Below, one piece after another: positions 11,601 through 25,700 of a stretch of DNA of 64,000 nucleotides. Below the pieces are notes generated by a model. It had not been told where the DNA came from, searched no databases, and saw only the letters and a list, made by a program, of their open reading frames with translations. This DNA is from Brachionus plicatilis (Eukaryota; Rotifera; Eurotatoria; Ploima; Brachionidae): positions 949,393 to 1,013,392 of the forward strand of contig QEOQ01000460.1 of the NCBI GenBank assembly GCA_010279815.1. Direction: 5' to 3'. The number at the start of each line of letters is the position of its first letter. Position 1 is the stretch's first letter. Both the position numbers and the translations under genes were made by a program.

Positions 11601-14600
11601 ACCAAAACTTATTTTAAACTTTAGTTTTTTTATCATCTTATTCTGTTCTTCTGTTCCTAATTTCACAAAACCATATCCGTTTAAATTGAATTTAAATAAT
11701 AATAAATCATTTTATCTTTTTTTTTTATATTCTGCAAATTTTACGCTTATTTACGTAAATTAAAATTATAAATCATAGAGAAAGATAAAAAGATTAAAAA
11801 AATGAAGAATTTTTTCAAGAAATAAATTTTTTATAAAAATTAACGTGATAAAGCATTTCTTTAATTTAATCTGCCAATTTCCTTCAAGACATTTTCATTC
11901 TTTTTTGAGAAATAAATATTTTTTACTTAATTTTAATCAATTTTTTTCACTCAAATAACTTCTATTAAATCTCTGTGTTTTAATAAATTTTAAAAACAAA
12001 AAATTATTTTTAACCATAAACTATTATAATTCAGAATAGCCTATTTACCTGACTAAATTTTTTTTCAACTCGTCAACTATGTCTGGATTTTCAACTTGAG
12101 CTCTCTTAATCGCTTTTAGTTGAAACTCTTTTGATTTATCTAGAGAAGTAAGCAGCAAATCTGTGCGATTTCGTTTTAAATTTATCTCATATGCTAGAAG
12201 ATAGCATTTAGAAACCATAGTGAGATATTCCGGATCAGCGTCTAAATAAAAAATTAAAATCTTCTTCATAGAGGAAAATAAAAAATTACTAATTTCAGCT
12301 AGAGCTTCTGATATAACTTTTTCAGCGTTATCTAATTGATTCAGTTTATTAAAAAGTTCTGCAAGATCAAAACGAAGTAAATTTTGATGTCCGGATTTCA
12401 ACGCTGCAGTATAATAGCTAATAGCTTTGGTATACTGATGTGATTTTATCAATGCTTGACCGATTTTTCTGGCCAAACCCGCATCTTTTGGATTTTTTAC
12501 CAATGCTGTTTCATAAACTTCGACTGCTTTTTCCGGCTCTACTACATCCATGTAAGCATCACCCAACAAAATAAAAGTACTAGGGTTCTGAAATTTTTCT
12601 GCCAATTCCCTTTTAGATAATTATTTTTTAATGTTCCCTAAATATCTATTTTTTTTACTTGTATGTGGCAATATAAAGGCGTTTGTCCTTTCGATTATTT
12701 AGATATATCTTGGCCATTTTTTCTCTTGCCTCTACATAGTAAGGTTGCGATGGCTCAATTTTTTTTAAAATTGCCAATGCATTGTCTACATCTCCGCGAT
12801 TTAGTAACAAGTCAACATTGGCTACCGAAATCCTAGTTTCTTCACTTGTTCCCTTGAATTCATTAATTGCATCCTGAATTATCTTTGTTGCTTCATGCTT
12901 TGAAAAATTTTAAAGAATTCAGTTAAAAAGTAAAAAAAGTAAAACAAACTTGAAGTTTATTTAATAGGTACATTTCGGAAAGTTCGAGATAAACCGAAGC
13001 TCTATCTTGGATTGATATTTCGTTTGCATTTTTGGACTGGTTCTTCACTCCGGGTAATTGCATAGCTAAAACAAGAGTTTTCAAAGCATCTTGATTATTT
13101 CCTTGTTGTTTGTAAATTCGAGCTTTTATCAGATGGTATGTTGGGTGATTTTTAATGGAAAAGTTGTAACTTAAACCGTATTCTAACGATTGATTTGCTG
13201 CTTTAAAATCATTATTTCTTAGATGAATCTGAGAGAGAAAAAAATTTATTAGAAAAAATTGATGAAGGTGATGAAGGTAGTGAGCCTACTTGAGCCATTA
13301 GGATGTGGGCATCTGAATAAGAAGGATCTTTGTCTAAAATACGCTGTAGATTTACTTTTGCTGGATCGACATCGCCCGAGATATATTTAACTTTTGCCAA
13401 AAAGTAAATACCATGGATCAAGCCTGGAACTGCTTTTGTCAATGGTTCCAAAATTGCACCACATTTTTTTAATATAGAATTAACAGGTTGTCCGTCTTCC
13501 AGCGGCTATCAATTAAATATTATTTAATTTGATAAATGGAAAAATTTTACTTTTTATAATCATAAATTTTTGAATTTTGATTTTTTTTAATAATTTGTTT
13601 AAAATATTTTATTCATATTTATTTTTAAATCTCAGTCGAAAACTGTCCTGATAAAGCTTTAATAAATATTGAGTTTTTTTACTAACTTTGTAATAGATAA
13701 ATTAGTTCACTGGATAATTTAATCAAATTTTACAATTTTTTGGGGGGATTTATTTTTTCATAACTAAAATTACTTAAAAAATTTTTTTTTTCTTAATTTG
13801 CATAACTTATATTATCTTATTAATTTTGTAAATTAAACATAACAAGGTTTTACACGTTGCTTCACTGCCAGAAAATTAAAAATTTAAATTTAAAAAAAAA
13901 GTGGAATTTTAGTTAATTATTTGCCCCCAAATATCCAAAAATATACATGGATATAGGACGGCCTATTAGGCTATTATGCTTTATCATTGGTCTTTTTAAA
14001 TGAAATTAAACAGGCTTATTAACATGTTTTTAAGTAAATTGAGGCTCAAAATTCAAATCCAGGGTCTATTTTTTTTCTCAGGATTTTTATTTTTTTTTGA
14101 TAAATATAAATAAACGAAAAATCGAATTTGCATTGTTTTATTTTATTTGAAAAATGAACATAAAAAAAACTTTTAAAAAAATATGATTCATAGTTGATTT
14201 GATTACAAAAAATTCAATTCTGGGGTCTGTTTGGTTCTAGGATATTAATTTTTTAGAAAAAAAGTACCCAAAAATGAAAAAAGATACCTTCAAAATATAC
14301 TTAATTTTAAAAAGGAACTCTAAAATTTAATTTGTATTTTCTCGGTTTCTTTTTATTATTGTAGATTATTTAATTTGAAAAATTATTATTTTTTTAATAG
14401 AATTTACAACAATCCAATTTTTTGCTTTACTGATAATCAAAATCATATTTTTTTTAAATATTTGATTTTTTTTTTAAATTTAAAATATTAAGATTCATTT
14501 AGTTTGGATATTCTTTTTCTTATTAATGTTATTTTGATATCTTTTTATGATGTTTTTTATATTAATTTTTTTCTATGAATATATATTAAGACAATTCTAA

Positions 14601-17600
14601 GAACACTGTATTTAAATACTAAAGTTAGTTATCGTAAGTATATATGTAAATTTTACTGTTTTTCACACATTTGAGTTTTAAATATAAAGATTTTACTTAA
14701 TTAAAAAATAAAAAACAACAGATAGACGAATAAGTCGATTTTTAGGGGGCTGTGAAGTTCATTTCAATTCGATCGTTTCAATTCAGAAAAATTTAAATAA
14801 CTTTTTTCCTATAAGTAATAATTTAGTCCTGTAAAATGCTTAATGTTTAAGCAACTTTGCTTAATCTGAAAATATATGTCTGCAAAAACTCTGCAAAGTA
14901 AGTGCACAATTGATTTGAATACTTTTTAATGGCGTGCAAAATGCATAAAATTGCAGAGTATTTTGCAGACTTATTTTACTGAATTAAGCAAATTTGCTTA
15001 TAATTGAGCATTTTTTAGAACTAAATTATCTCTTTTAGTAAAAAAGTTATTCAAGTTTTTCTGAATTGACATGACCGAATTGAAACCAACTTCACAACCC
15101 CGATTTTTTGCAACTTTTATTAAATTGATTTCGTAGAATTTACGAAAATATAGTAAGATGAGTTTTGGAGCTAATGATTAAAACAAAAGTTTAAAAATCA
15201 AATATCATTTTAATTTAGCTTTAAAACTCATTTTTAAAATTTAATTTGTCAGTTGATATAAAGATTGTTCAATATTTTAAAAATATCAAAAATTTAGATT
15301 ATAAATATTTTTGTTTGTAAAAAATCACTTATAACCAAAATTTACATTTCTTCCCCAAAAATTTATTTTCTCAAAAAATTAAAAAATTTAAACTTTTTTT
15401 TTTGTGTTTTAAACAATTATTTTTACTAATAAAAGTGAAAAAGTACGATCATTTTTTAAAATTTTCTTTAATTCACTTTTAGTATTGTACGCAAATTATC
15501 GTAAAATTTAGTTTATTCTCCGTGTCAAACAGGATATAATATCACCACTGTAATATTTATAAATAGTTTATGTCCAAGAAAATTATGAAAAAATTAGATA
15601 AAATCTATTAGAAAATAAATGAGCAATAGTATTTTTATTATATTTTACATTCCTGAGAAATTTGTTCCTTTTCATTAAATTCATACGAAGACTATCAATT
15701 TTTATTATTTATTTATTTATTGATTTAATTTAATTAACCTCCATTGTGGAAAAGTAAATGTAAAAAAGAAAAATTTTAATTTTAAGAAAAAAAAAATAAA
15801 TAATAAAGGAGTATGGACCAAAGTTAAAAGTCTCATCTTTTCTTTAATAGTTCATTTTAAAATATTTCTAAAGTGCTTAGACTTCAAGTTACACAGGCAA
15901 AGTCTTATTGAGTCACATATCCCATCATCTGATTTTAGCATTTCTTTGAGTCGAATTTTGAGTTTTGAAGAATTATTTATGATTGTTGAAAAGTTTAAGT
16001 TAAAAAAATTGAGGAAAAGAGCAAGATCAGTTGAAAATAAATTATTTGAAGTTGCTTCCTTGCACATCGAATGAAAGACAAGAGATGAAAGATGGTTAAA
16101 TCTTATTGAGTTTATGAAAGAAAGCTATGAGAAGATACCCTTCAAAGTTAAATATCTTCAATACTTTGAGCACTCTGGACATGTGACATGTTGATCGAAG
16201 GTTAAGCATTTGTCTGCTTAGGTTGTTTTGTAGGAGATTAAGAGAGGGTTTTGTCCTACAGTTAAGGGATAGCTTTTCAAGACCGTGGGTAAATTGGGAT
16301 AAGCAGTATGCTAATTCCAGATTCGTTTATTTCGATTAATGGTAAAAATCATTTATAGCAGGGATTTAATAGAAAAACAATCCTAAAGGAATATATGAAT
16401 ATGAATATTTTTTTTAATTAACTAAATTAATTTTAATTTTTAAATTTGAAAAATAATTTTATCTAAATTAAATAAATGAAGTGTTAATCGGTCTCATAAC
16501 ATGGACAGCTTGTTGATTAACTTTGAGATTAAACTTGAAAGGAATATATCGATTAAAATTAATTTTCGACTAATTGAAGTATATTAATATTATAGTTAAA
16601 ATTAATACTAGTAAAAAAAATATTTTTTTAACAACTAAAATTGTTCAGCATTAAAATCAAATTTTTTTATTTTCATTCAGAAAGGAAAAAAAGTATTGTA
16701 TTTTTGAAACTTACGCTTGATGGAGCAAACGCCATGTATTCTTTGACCAATTCGAGGACAAAATCTGGGTTCAAATTGTAAAAATAGCTTTTTCCTAAAG
16801 GTAAACCCTAATAAAAAAATTAAAACAAAAATTGATCAATCAACTTTTTAAAATATTTACTTTTAATGCTTTAAAATGAGTTGTAATGGACTCGTCTATT
16901 AGTTTTACATTTTTTTCAATATTATTTCTCTTTTTATTATAAATAGCCTTTAAATAAGGATATTCCGGAAATGTGTTTATATTTTCCATTGTTTCTCCCA
17001 AGAATTCCAACTGTTGTCCCACATCTCCTAAATTTTCCTCACACATTTGGCATCTTAACTTACCAAGCAAAGCCGGTATATTTGATTCGTCTTTTTTTAA
17101 CACTGCATTAAAGCACTTAATCGCATCTTTGAATTTTTCTTGAGCTGTTTTTTGTGCTCCCAATTCGATAAGATAAGCCATATTTTCGTTGTCCAGTTGT
17201 ATTGCTTTTTCAAGATATTTCTCAGTTTCTCTAAGAACTATTCCACTTCGACCGCACTTAAAAAAAATTTCCAAAAATAATCGTGAATGAATCAAAGCAA
17301 AAACTTACCACTCTGGCAAATACTTTCGAGTAATCATAGTACAATCCATGGCTGCTAGGCTCATTTTTTTCTATTTTTCTCAAAAGATTATCTATTCCAT
17401 CTGCTGCATCTGAATATCTGCCATCTCGACATAAAAGTTCCAATATTTGATATCTAAACGCCTCTAGACATTCGTTGTCCAACGAAAGAGCCCTAAGAGA
17501 CACTTCATTGCACTGATCCCAGTCCTGAGAGCACAATTGAAGCTTCATTTTTTCCACCACAATTCCCACTAAATTCGGATTGTTTACCAGAATTCGGTTA

Positions 17601-18306
17601 ACACAGTCCAAAGCTTGTGAAAATTGATTCAATAGCTCTTTGCCTTTGGACATGCCAAGCATTGCGTCAAAAAATTTCGAGTCAACGCTCAAAGATTTTT
17701 CAAAGTAAATGAGAGCCTTTTTTGGATCGGTCAAAATTTCGATCCATCCACGTACACACAAATTCTAGAATTAAATTGATTAATAAAAATTTTAAAAAAT
17801 ATTTTATTCAATAAAAAATTACTTCACAAAATGAATCATTTTGTTTAAGGCCACGGTCAATATATTCCTTTGCCTTATCTGGCCGATTAACACAGTACCA
17901 AAAATATCCAGCATAGTACAGTGATTTTTCATCTGCTTTTCGGCGAGATTCTTTTATTTTTGCATCTAGTTCCGCAATTGCCTCTCTGTCCTGAGACTGG
18001 AACTTTTTATGAGCATAGACCAATGCAATCATTGAACCCAAAGCTATATATTCACGGCTCTTCAATGACTCAAGTTCTTTTACTGCCTCATAATTTCTAT
18101 CCTGTAGCATTAGAGCTATTGAATAATAATATTTCAGAACATTGTCATTGATGTAGCTTCTAAGAGCAATACTAATTGCTTTTACGGCTGTATTATAGTA
18201 ACCCTCTCGAATGTAATACAAAATTTGACACTTGGGAAAAAAATGTATAAAAATGTTACAAAATCAATTGATAACTTACAGTAAGAACTGGATCGTTTTC
18301 GGACAT
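8647..18306 (-). CDS. TTC21B: Tetratricopeptide repeat protein 21 (IFT139), complete 18-exon gene
   Basis: IFT139 is a TPR subunit of the IFT-A complex, which powers retrograde transport in cilia. The exons are 18306-18280, 18230-17823, 17764-17309, 17256-16861, 16807-16715, 13505-13290, 13228-12950, 12897-12659, 12609-12290, 12241-12049, 10300-10198, 10143-10030, 9971-9739, 9684-9529, 9475-9307, 9249-9082, 9031-8786 and 8724-8647. All joins keep frame, with GT-AG throughout, giving 1297 residues; human TTC21B has 1316. Landmarks are [102 protein letters not shown] and [14 protein letters not shown] near the stop. Animals often have A and B paralogues, and this copy was not assigned beyond the family. 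Fifteen introns are 48-61 bp. Introns 5 and 10 are 3.2 and 1.7 kb and hold transposon relics. A polyadenylation signal complement lies at 8611-8616. Confidence 0.96.
10515..10754 (-). pseudogene. Tc1/mariner-like transposase C-terminal relic in TTC21 intron 10
   Basis: On the minus strand a frame of about 80 codons ends in TGA at 10515-10517. It includes [11 protein letters not shown], then [20 protein letters not shown] and AHLKYNFK. The pattern h-FLP-x5-NPIE-x-hydrophobic is the third catalytic block (Glu in NPIE) of DDE transposases of the Tc1/mariner group. The usual Pro-Tyr-Ser-Pro is altered. No N-terminal domain or first Asp is present, so this is a dead fragment. It occupies one of only two long introns of the host gene, on the same strand as the gene. 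Confidence 0.6.
10755..12048. other. Remainder of TTC21 intron 10
   Basis: Non-coding AT-rich sequence. A patch of somewhat higher GC at about 10995-11300 looks like old inserted DNA, but no protein or terminal repeat could be recognised in it. Short open frames here show no family features. Confidence 0.35.
14736..15112. mobile_element. Foldback element with long imperfect inverted repeats in TTC21 intron 5
   Basis: The left arm from about 14736 (GGGGGCTGTGAAGTTC, then TTTCAATTCAGAAAAA, later TTTAAGCAACTTTGCTTAA and TCTGCAAAAACTCTGCAA) pairs with the right arm ending at about 15112. The pairing extends about 150 bp per arm at moderate identity. There is no coding capacity. The element is an older foldback MITE than the one at 5899-6153, judging by arm divergence. 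Confidence 0.65.
15701..16330 (-). pseudogene. 5'-truncated LINE relic: reverse-transcriptase C-terminus and 3' tail
   Basis: On the minus strand, coding-like sequence runs from about 16290 ([19 protein letters not shown]) through a frameshift near 16120. It then continues to 15852 with [12 protein letters not shown] and the block [12 protein letters not shown]. This reads like the C-terminal end of a jockey-like non-LTR reverse transcriptase; the resemblance is from memory. Past the stop, a 3' region with TCCACAATGGAGG precedes an AATAAATA-type microsatellite at about 15703-15720, as expected for a LINE tail. The catalytic reverse-transcriptase core is missing. The fragment lies inside TTC21 intron 5 on the same strand as the gene. 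Confidence 0.5.
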
Positions 18307-18706
18307 TTTTTTAATATTTAAAATTAGAATAAATTTATTCAGAAAAATTCAAATATTTTTATTGGAAAAATAAGCTTTTTTTCACCTTGAACTTTAAAAA
18401 TTGTTGCCATGGTTGCAAAAATGATAATCGATTAGTTTAGAAAATTATGATTAAACTTCTTTTAATTGAAATAAATGATGGAGTTTTATTTTTTTTTTTA
18501 AATAGAACAAAAAAATAAAAAACGATTATTTTATTGAAAAAAATTACAAAAATTGAGCCAAAAAATTTTGAAAATTCTGAGCTTTTTTAAAATTTGAATT
18601 TAGTTAAAATTTTGTTCTTAAACACAAGTCAAATTGGTTCTACGTTAATAAAATTTAATAATAAAAATATTCTAAATGTATTGTTCTAGAAAGATAATTG
18701 TTTAAA

Positions 18707-19745
18707 TTATCTATATCTAGGATGATCTCGGTACCATCGTGATTTTTGAGTATTGATATCACTTCGAAGACTTTGAGCTGTACAGATACCAAGTATCTGG
18801 ATGAAAAAAATATATTAAAAATTTTTTTTTTTATTTGATTAATTTACTTGAAGTACAGCGAAGCAAACAACCACAATAGATACAGTTAAAATGTGAGCCT
18901 TGAACCATTCTTCCCCTTTTTTCAAGCATCCATCCTGATAAATCTTGTTAATGGCGACATCATTGGCAATTAGAGATTTATTTCTAGCACCATATCCGCA
19001 CTGACGATTATGGGTATATTCCGGATAGCAGCAACTGGGTGGTACTCCACACGATTCAATCCACGGGTCTAAGATCTTACACATAAAGTACTGATTTTGA
19101 TCCCAGTCATCTGGTATTGCAACACCACAGCACTTGAGCCAATCTCGCTGAATCCAATCTATCAAATCTTGTAAATCTTCATCTTCTCTATAATTGGTTA
19201 TCATAGATACCAAATTTTGCTTAACCTCGTCTTTGACTTTTTCTTTGTACATAAAAATTAGGATGCCGAGGGCAAGCTCGGCAAAAAATATGATTCCTAA
19301 AGCAAAGCTGAACTAAAAAAAGTTTATTTTTCTAATTTTAGCCAAGGTAAATTAGAAGCACTTACGGCCAAAAGCAAATTAGTATTTTCTCTCAATGCAC
19401 CCACGCATCCACTAAAGCCGATAACAAATACAAACGAGCCGACCACAAGGAATATAAAAGCTGGATCAAATACAATCACAGATAGGTTACTCAACCGAGT
19501 AAATGTATCTTTTTCTATCCATGCATAGACTCCAACGCCGAACAAAAAAAAACCAAAAAGCTTTATAGAAAAATTTTCTAATTTTTTTTAATGATTTTAA
19601 TTTTTTTTACCCAAAGAATAACATTGGATCCGAATAAGAGATATTTTACTAATGGACTTATTTCAGATGTTTCCTTGTGCCGCCTATACCGGATTCTTAG
19701 ACCACGAGAAGCATTACCACTAGTTGTAGCTGCTTGTTTAGGCAT
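18707..19745 (-). CDS. TspanC8-type tetraspanin (TSPAN33/5/14-like)
   Basis: Tetraspanins are four-pass membrane organisers. The C8 subgroup, with eight cysteines in the large loop, escorts ADAM10 to the cell surface and tunes its substrates. The exons are 19745-19611, 19560-19366, 19312-18848 and 18796-18707, all phase 0, giving 294 residues with introns of 50-53 bp. The N-terminus SPLVKYLLFGSNVILW starts membrane segment 1. GCVGALRENTNLLL follows segment 2. Segment 3 starts exon 3 (FSFALGIIFFAELALGILIF). The large loop has LKCCG at about residues 169-173, ESCGVPPSCC, QCGYG and DGCL, eight cysteines in all. Segment 4 spans the exon 3/4 junction. SPLVKYLLF resembles TSPAN33, but the exact orthologue is undecided. 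A 5' UTR exon upstream, with GTAAGT at about 19814, is possible. Confidence 0.92.
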
Positions 19746-22700
19746 CGATTTAACTTGGTCAAACAAAACCTTTAATTCTCAATTATTAAAAAGTAATTTT
19801 TTCTTTAGTAAAAAACTTACTCTTATCCAACAAAATTATTATTTAATGGATTAATACTAGTCTATATAGGTTAACTAGTTTCTATCAAAATAATTCACGA
19901 AATGAGTCAACATAGAATTTTTTATTCAAGTAAAACGTAAAAAAATTTCAATGAATTAATTGAATTTTTATTCATATGGTTAGTTGAATACTTTTGTATA
20001 GATTATCATAATTTTTTGTAAAGTATTTATTTATAATTTAAGGTAAACAATTTGTTTATCAACATAAAAAAATTCATTTATTAAAACAAAAGATGAAATG
20101 TCTATAATAATAACAATTAAAAATTTAATTTTAGTTTGATTTATTTTAAATTTTTTTTAAAAAATTTTTAGCATGATGTGTTTAATTATGTCTTCTGTTT
20201 CGCTGTGCATGCTATATGTCTTTAAAAATTTGATGATTCATGAGACTTAAGTAAATTTTTCCGAACAAATATTGATTTAATTTTCTTTTAAAAATTTATT
20301 TTCTTTATTAGCCATTAAAATTATTTGCTTATAATTTTAATAAAATCAAAAGCCGCTAAAATATCTTTTTCGGATTAAACAATTTAAGCAGTTCAAAATT
20401 ATATACTTTAGTATAAAATCAATTTTTCCGAAAAAATATTTGCAGCTAAAATTGAATCTAAAGCTTCGAGATGAATTATAAGCAAATGACGTAACATCAA
20501 CTATAAAAATCTAATCTAGTATTGGTTATAGTCAGATCAAAGTTCTTTATTTTTTTATGATTAGAACAATTAATTAAATTTTTTAATAAAGAATTAAATA
20601 GATTATAAAACTATTTAGGATTTATAGACACTTGGATATAATTATCTTTTCATTAATTATCATTAATTACCTTTTTTATTAATCAATAATATTTAAACGC
20701 TAAAGATTGATTAAAAAACAGTCATTTTTCTACTTTTAAATTTTTTAGATACTCCGATCTAATGACTTCTTTGCTTATTCAAATGGCACTGATATGAAGT
20801 TTAAAGATTAATCAACTTGAATCACTTTATTAGGGTTAATTTTTTCATAAATTCATGCAGAGCTTAATTAGATTAAGGCTTGAATTAAAATTTCTAATTT
20901 AATTTAAAATCATAATTGATAATGTAATAATGAATTTTAACATTTTCTTAAAATAAATTTCTAATTAAATCCGTCGATTTTATTTTGTCAGATTTTTTTT
21001 TCGTTTTAGTTTTGAAAAAAGTCATTCATTTATTCATATTCATTTTTTAAATTTGATTATTTCCCAGAGTCTCAGTTTAATTTAAATTGAATCAATGTCT
21101 GATCTGATCGATTTAAATTTTATTTGAAACATATCAAGCTTATTTCAAACGCATGAGTTAAAATCTTCTTAATATCAAAATTTTCTAATTCTAATTATGA
21201 TTTTAATTATTCCGAAAATTAAGTCGGACTTGATGCTTAGTTAGGTTTAGTTAAGTGCATAAAGCTTACGCTCTTAACTTATTTTTTAAATCATTTGTAG
21301 AAAACCCGAAGGTGATTTAAATCAAACAATTCGGCATTAACAAACTTATCTTTGAGTTTATTTAATAAAATTTTCTATCATCAAAAGATAGATACAATCC
21401 TTGATAAACTATTATTTCAAAATACACACTTGATAAAAAGGTCTATGTCGTAAAATAGCATTCTAATCAATTATTGAGAGCGTTTACTTTTAATTTATTA
21501 AAAGAAATTGTTTACTTTCAAAGTAACGTTTGATATTTGTCAATGTTTGATTTAAAAATTTCTAGGCAAAATTTAAGGTGCTTTGGTATTTTGCTGGCTT
21601 ACGTCATCTTCAGACGATAAGCTTTAATATCACAGAATTTTTAGATTTTTAAAAATAGAAAATTTATTGCATTGAAAAATTAAATTTGTAATTTTTTTTA
21701 ACAATTTTGAAGGTTTTCTTTAGTCATTGCAATCAAGGAAATAAAAAGCAAGCAAATAGAGCTAAAATAAAAAATGTAATAAATATGCTGTTTTCTTTCG
21801 TTTTTTTTTCCTATGAATTTTTCTATTTGATTTTTGTGATTGAATTAGCTGATATTCCTAGCATATTTTATGATTTGCTATTTGATTTTAGTTTTTTGGT
21901 TATTTTCAGTTTTCAAACTTACTTTATCAATTAAAAAAACAAATTATTTACTTCTGATTTTAGGGTTGTTGAAATCCACTTAAAAATTAGATCATGTTTT
22001 TAACTTATCTGAATTAAATGTACAATAAGGAAATGCTAAGATAGATAAACATTATTAAAAACTAATTACGTTTTAAATATAAAGCTCATTTTTTTATTGA
22101 TTGACAATAAAGTGCGGGAGTAAGCTCGTAGCACGAAAAAATAGAAATAAAAAACAAGAAGCCTATATAATATTGAATTTTTTAATAAAAATTTAAAGTT
22201 CATGCAAATTAATGTTTTTGAACGTGTCATTTTTTAGGTAGATCTTTTCAAATTAATGACATGCGTAATTCCTGAAATTATTTAAAGTAATAAGTTGTTA
22301 ATTACGTTGAGATGTTTTTAGTGAAAAAATGCTTCAAGATTCAGGCTTTTACGTTAATGGAATCTTTGGCAAAGATCAATTTATTTACACGGAAAATCTC
22401 GTCAATGCACCTTCGGTGTTACTAAGCAATTAAGGCAATTTTTATTTTGCATAAAAACAATTCAAATTTAATTAAAGAATTTTTTGTAAATGTTCAAATT
22501 TTAAATTAAATGCAGTCTCTGTAAATTTGAAGAATGGATGCTTTTTGATGAATCTAAGCAGTATTTTTTTCAACGATAAGAAATCGAACATTTTTAGCCA
22601 ACTCAGCATTATTTTCACAGATAACCTTCATATCAGGCTGATTTATTTGCTTTAATGAATTAGATTTCTTTATTTTTCTCAAGGATGTGAAAATAAAAGA

Positions 22701-25700
22701 TAAAATTTTTAGATCAAGAATGCACAACTTTTTTCCTCGATTTTAGAATAATTCAATAAAATAAACCCGTTCATGACATAAATTTAAAAGATTTGAAAAA
22801 ACATTAGTATATTCATTAAATTTTTTTTTTCGATAATAAAATCGATTTATATAATTGCTAAATTTAAATTATTCTTCTTTAAAAAAATCTAATATTAATC
22901 ATAAAATAGACAATCGATCGATCAAAATAAAGAAGTAATTTTTACTGTGTTAAGAGCAGCCTAGAGGTAAAATTTATTTTTAAAAATACTTATATGCTTT
23001 TCACATTAGAGCGTTTTTATTAATAAAGTTTGTTTATCTTGCTTAAACTCAATATATCTGATATTAAATTATTTTTTTATTAATAAAAATTTAATATTTA
23101 AATTTCAATTTAAAATCAAGCAATAATTTTTTTCTAAATTAGCATTTAAAAATTATTATAAGTATGATATACAGTTAATTAGATAAAATCATCTCTTTTA
23201 AATAAATCAATAATTTAACCTGAAAATAAAAAGAAATCGAAAAAGCTGACAGATAAAATTTAAATTTTTAATTATTTTCTAATTAAGTTTTTCATTATAT
23301 AATTAACTCTAGAATCTTTTGCTATTTTGTTTTGAAGGAATGTTTTTTTTTACTTAATGTGAGATAAGCGAGTCACTTTATCATAGCTAGTCAATGTTCA
23401 TTAATTAGAATTCCCTAATACAAATCATTCGAAAACAACAACGAATAAATAGCTTGGGCAAAAAAAGATCCAAACCAAACAATTTAAGATTTGATTAAAA
23501 TAATATCACGTAATTAAAAATCAAACTTATATGATTTATTAGTTTTTTTTCTAGCTTTTAATGAAAGTTGTTTATATTTTTATCGAAAAATTTTTAATTT
23601 AATCATAGAACATATACAATAATAATGAAAAATCTACTAAAAGACAACGTCAAAATTTGAATTTTTCATTTAAATTAGTTTTGAATTGAAGACTAAATTT
23701 TAGAAATATTTTTGTATGAGAACATTTTTTAGATTAAAGTGTCATGCAATATCTTATCTGATGTTACTGGTGGGTCACATTAAATAAAGAATTTATGATA
23801 AGAAAATTTATTATATCATTATTATGTATAAAAATATTCCCTAAAGAATTTTATTTAAACACGTTATGTGCAAATTTTTTAATTGAGTTTTAGTAGTAAT
23901 TATTTAAGACAACGTTTAATCTTGCAGGACACCGGAACATTTATTGAAAATTTAGGTCGTATTTTGATTTTAGCAATAGTTCTGTTAATTTATTTTATTT
24001 ATTCACTATTTTCGTCCACAATTCGTGGCTTGTACTCACTGCAGCTCAAAAATCACTGAAAATACTGAGACAATTCTCTGATTTGAAGTAATTAACTTCA
24101 CCTTCTCTATTCCATTTTTATCTTTAATATTTCAATCAACATCTTTTTATCCTTTTATCCATTACTTCCCAGCTTGTTCAAAAACGATATACCTCTCAGT
24201 GATTAAGGGAACATTTTTAAAGAGTTAATTAAATTTTTAATAATTTTTTTTTTATTCAAAAAAGTAAATCCCTGAGCTAGATGATTATCATTTATCGATT
24301 TGTTTTAACACTAAGCATATTTAATTATAGAAACATTTTTCTACTTTACTAAGAACAGTCTATGATTATCTCAAGTAATTAGAAAATAGATTATGCTTAT
24401 AGATTTCTACATAAAATCAAATATTGTAGAAAATTATTAACTAGTAAAATCATGTCAATCAAAAAGCTAATAATTTATTAGCTTAAGAATTATTTAACTT
24501 TATTTTTAAGTTTTCAGATTTACGTCATTCGAGAATCATTTTGCTTTACACCTGACTTTGAACAATATATTCATTCATAAAACTGTATTCTCTTGAAAAC
24601 AATTTCCCCCTGGAATCTCTTTTTAAATCTTAGGAATATGCTTCATCTTTACAGATTCTTAACACATGGCGCTCAATGCTATATCAAATTTTAAACTTAA
24701 ATTAAATATTCGGTTAGAGAAGGTGCTACATTCTTCAATAAAAAAACATTTTGGGGAATGGGGGCGAACTTAAACAAAATATAAATAAATAATTATATAA
24801 ATAAAAGTAAAAAAACCTAAAAAATTTAGGATGAAATTTAAAGTATTTAATTTCTGATATTATCATGTCAAAAACATAATTAAAAAACGAATGTGTCGAT
24901 TACATTTTGTAAGGCTTCTCTAATTAAAATATCTTTGGTTGCGTAATCTTGACATGAAAAAAAGTTAATAAATATATTTTTGTCAAAAAAAAACACAATA
25001 TGAATTTTTTGATTGTTATTAAATTTATTCATTAGAATTATTTTTGAATAAAGGTTAAGAAGCATGTCTAAAAATGATTGTTCCTATATAGAAGAGTTTT
25101 CCCATGATGCTTACATTGAGTTTAAATAAAGTTATTATTATCAAGTGAATAGTATTTAAAAATAATAAAATATATGTTTTTTATTTATTCTTGGACTTGA
25201 ACTCGCTATTACATTAACTATAATTTTGAAGTAGATTTCGAGATTAAATGTATTTAACCTTCAAAAATCTCTGGAATACCCATTTTTTAAAAAATAATAA
25301 ACGAATTTTATGTCAATTTAATCTCAATTATATCATGATTAGTTTGACGTCTTTTGTCAGTTTTATGGAAAAAATAATATTATTAAATTAAAATTTTCTT
25401 TTAATAAAGTAATTAAGTATCAGGAAATTTAATGATATCTTGCTAGAAATAAAATTATCGAAGAATTTTTTTAAATAAAATTTTGCATAAATAAAATTTT
25501 TAAGTTAAATTTTAAATTGAATATTACTTAAGTTATGATTTTATTTATTAAATATATGATAAATTTATTCAAAGAATCTCATCTTTGAAGTCATTTTTCT
25601 ATAAAGAATTTAAAATAAAACCTTTTAAAAATAGAATTTATTAGAATATCCTGAAATAGCTAATACAGGAAAATGAAAATACAAAGAGTCGGAAGTTGTT

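Noticed and set aside
21707..21934. 75-codon hydrophobic frame in the gene desert
   Set aside because: Phe/Lys/Leu-rich composition is what poly-T and poly-A runs give by chance. There are no splice context or family motifs.
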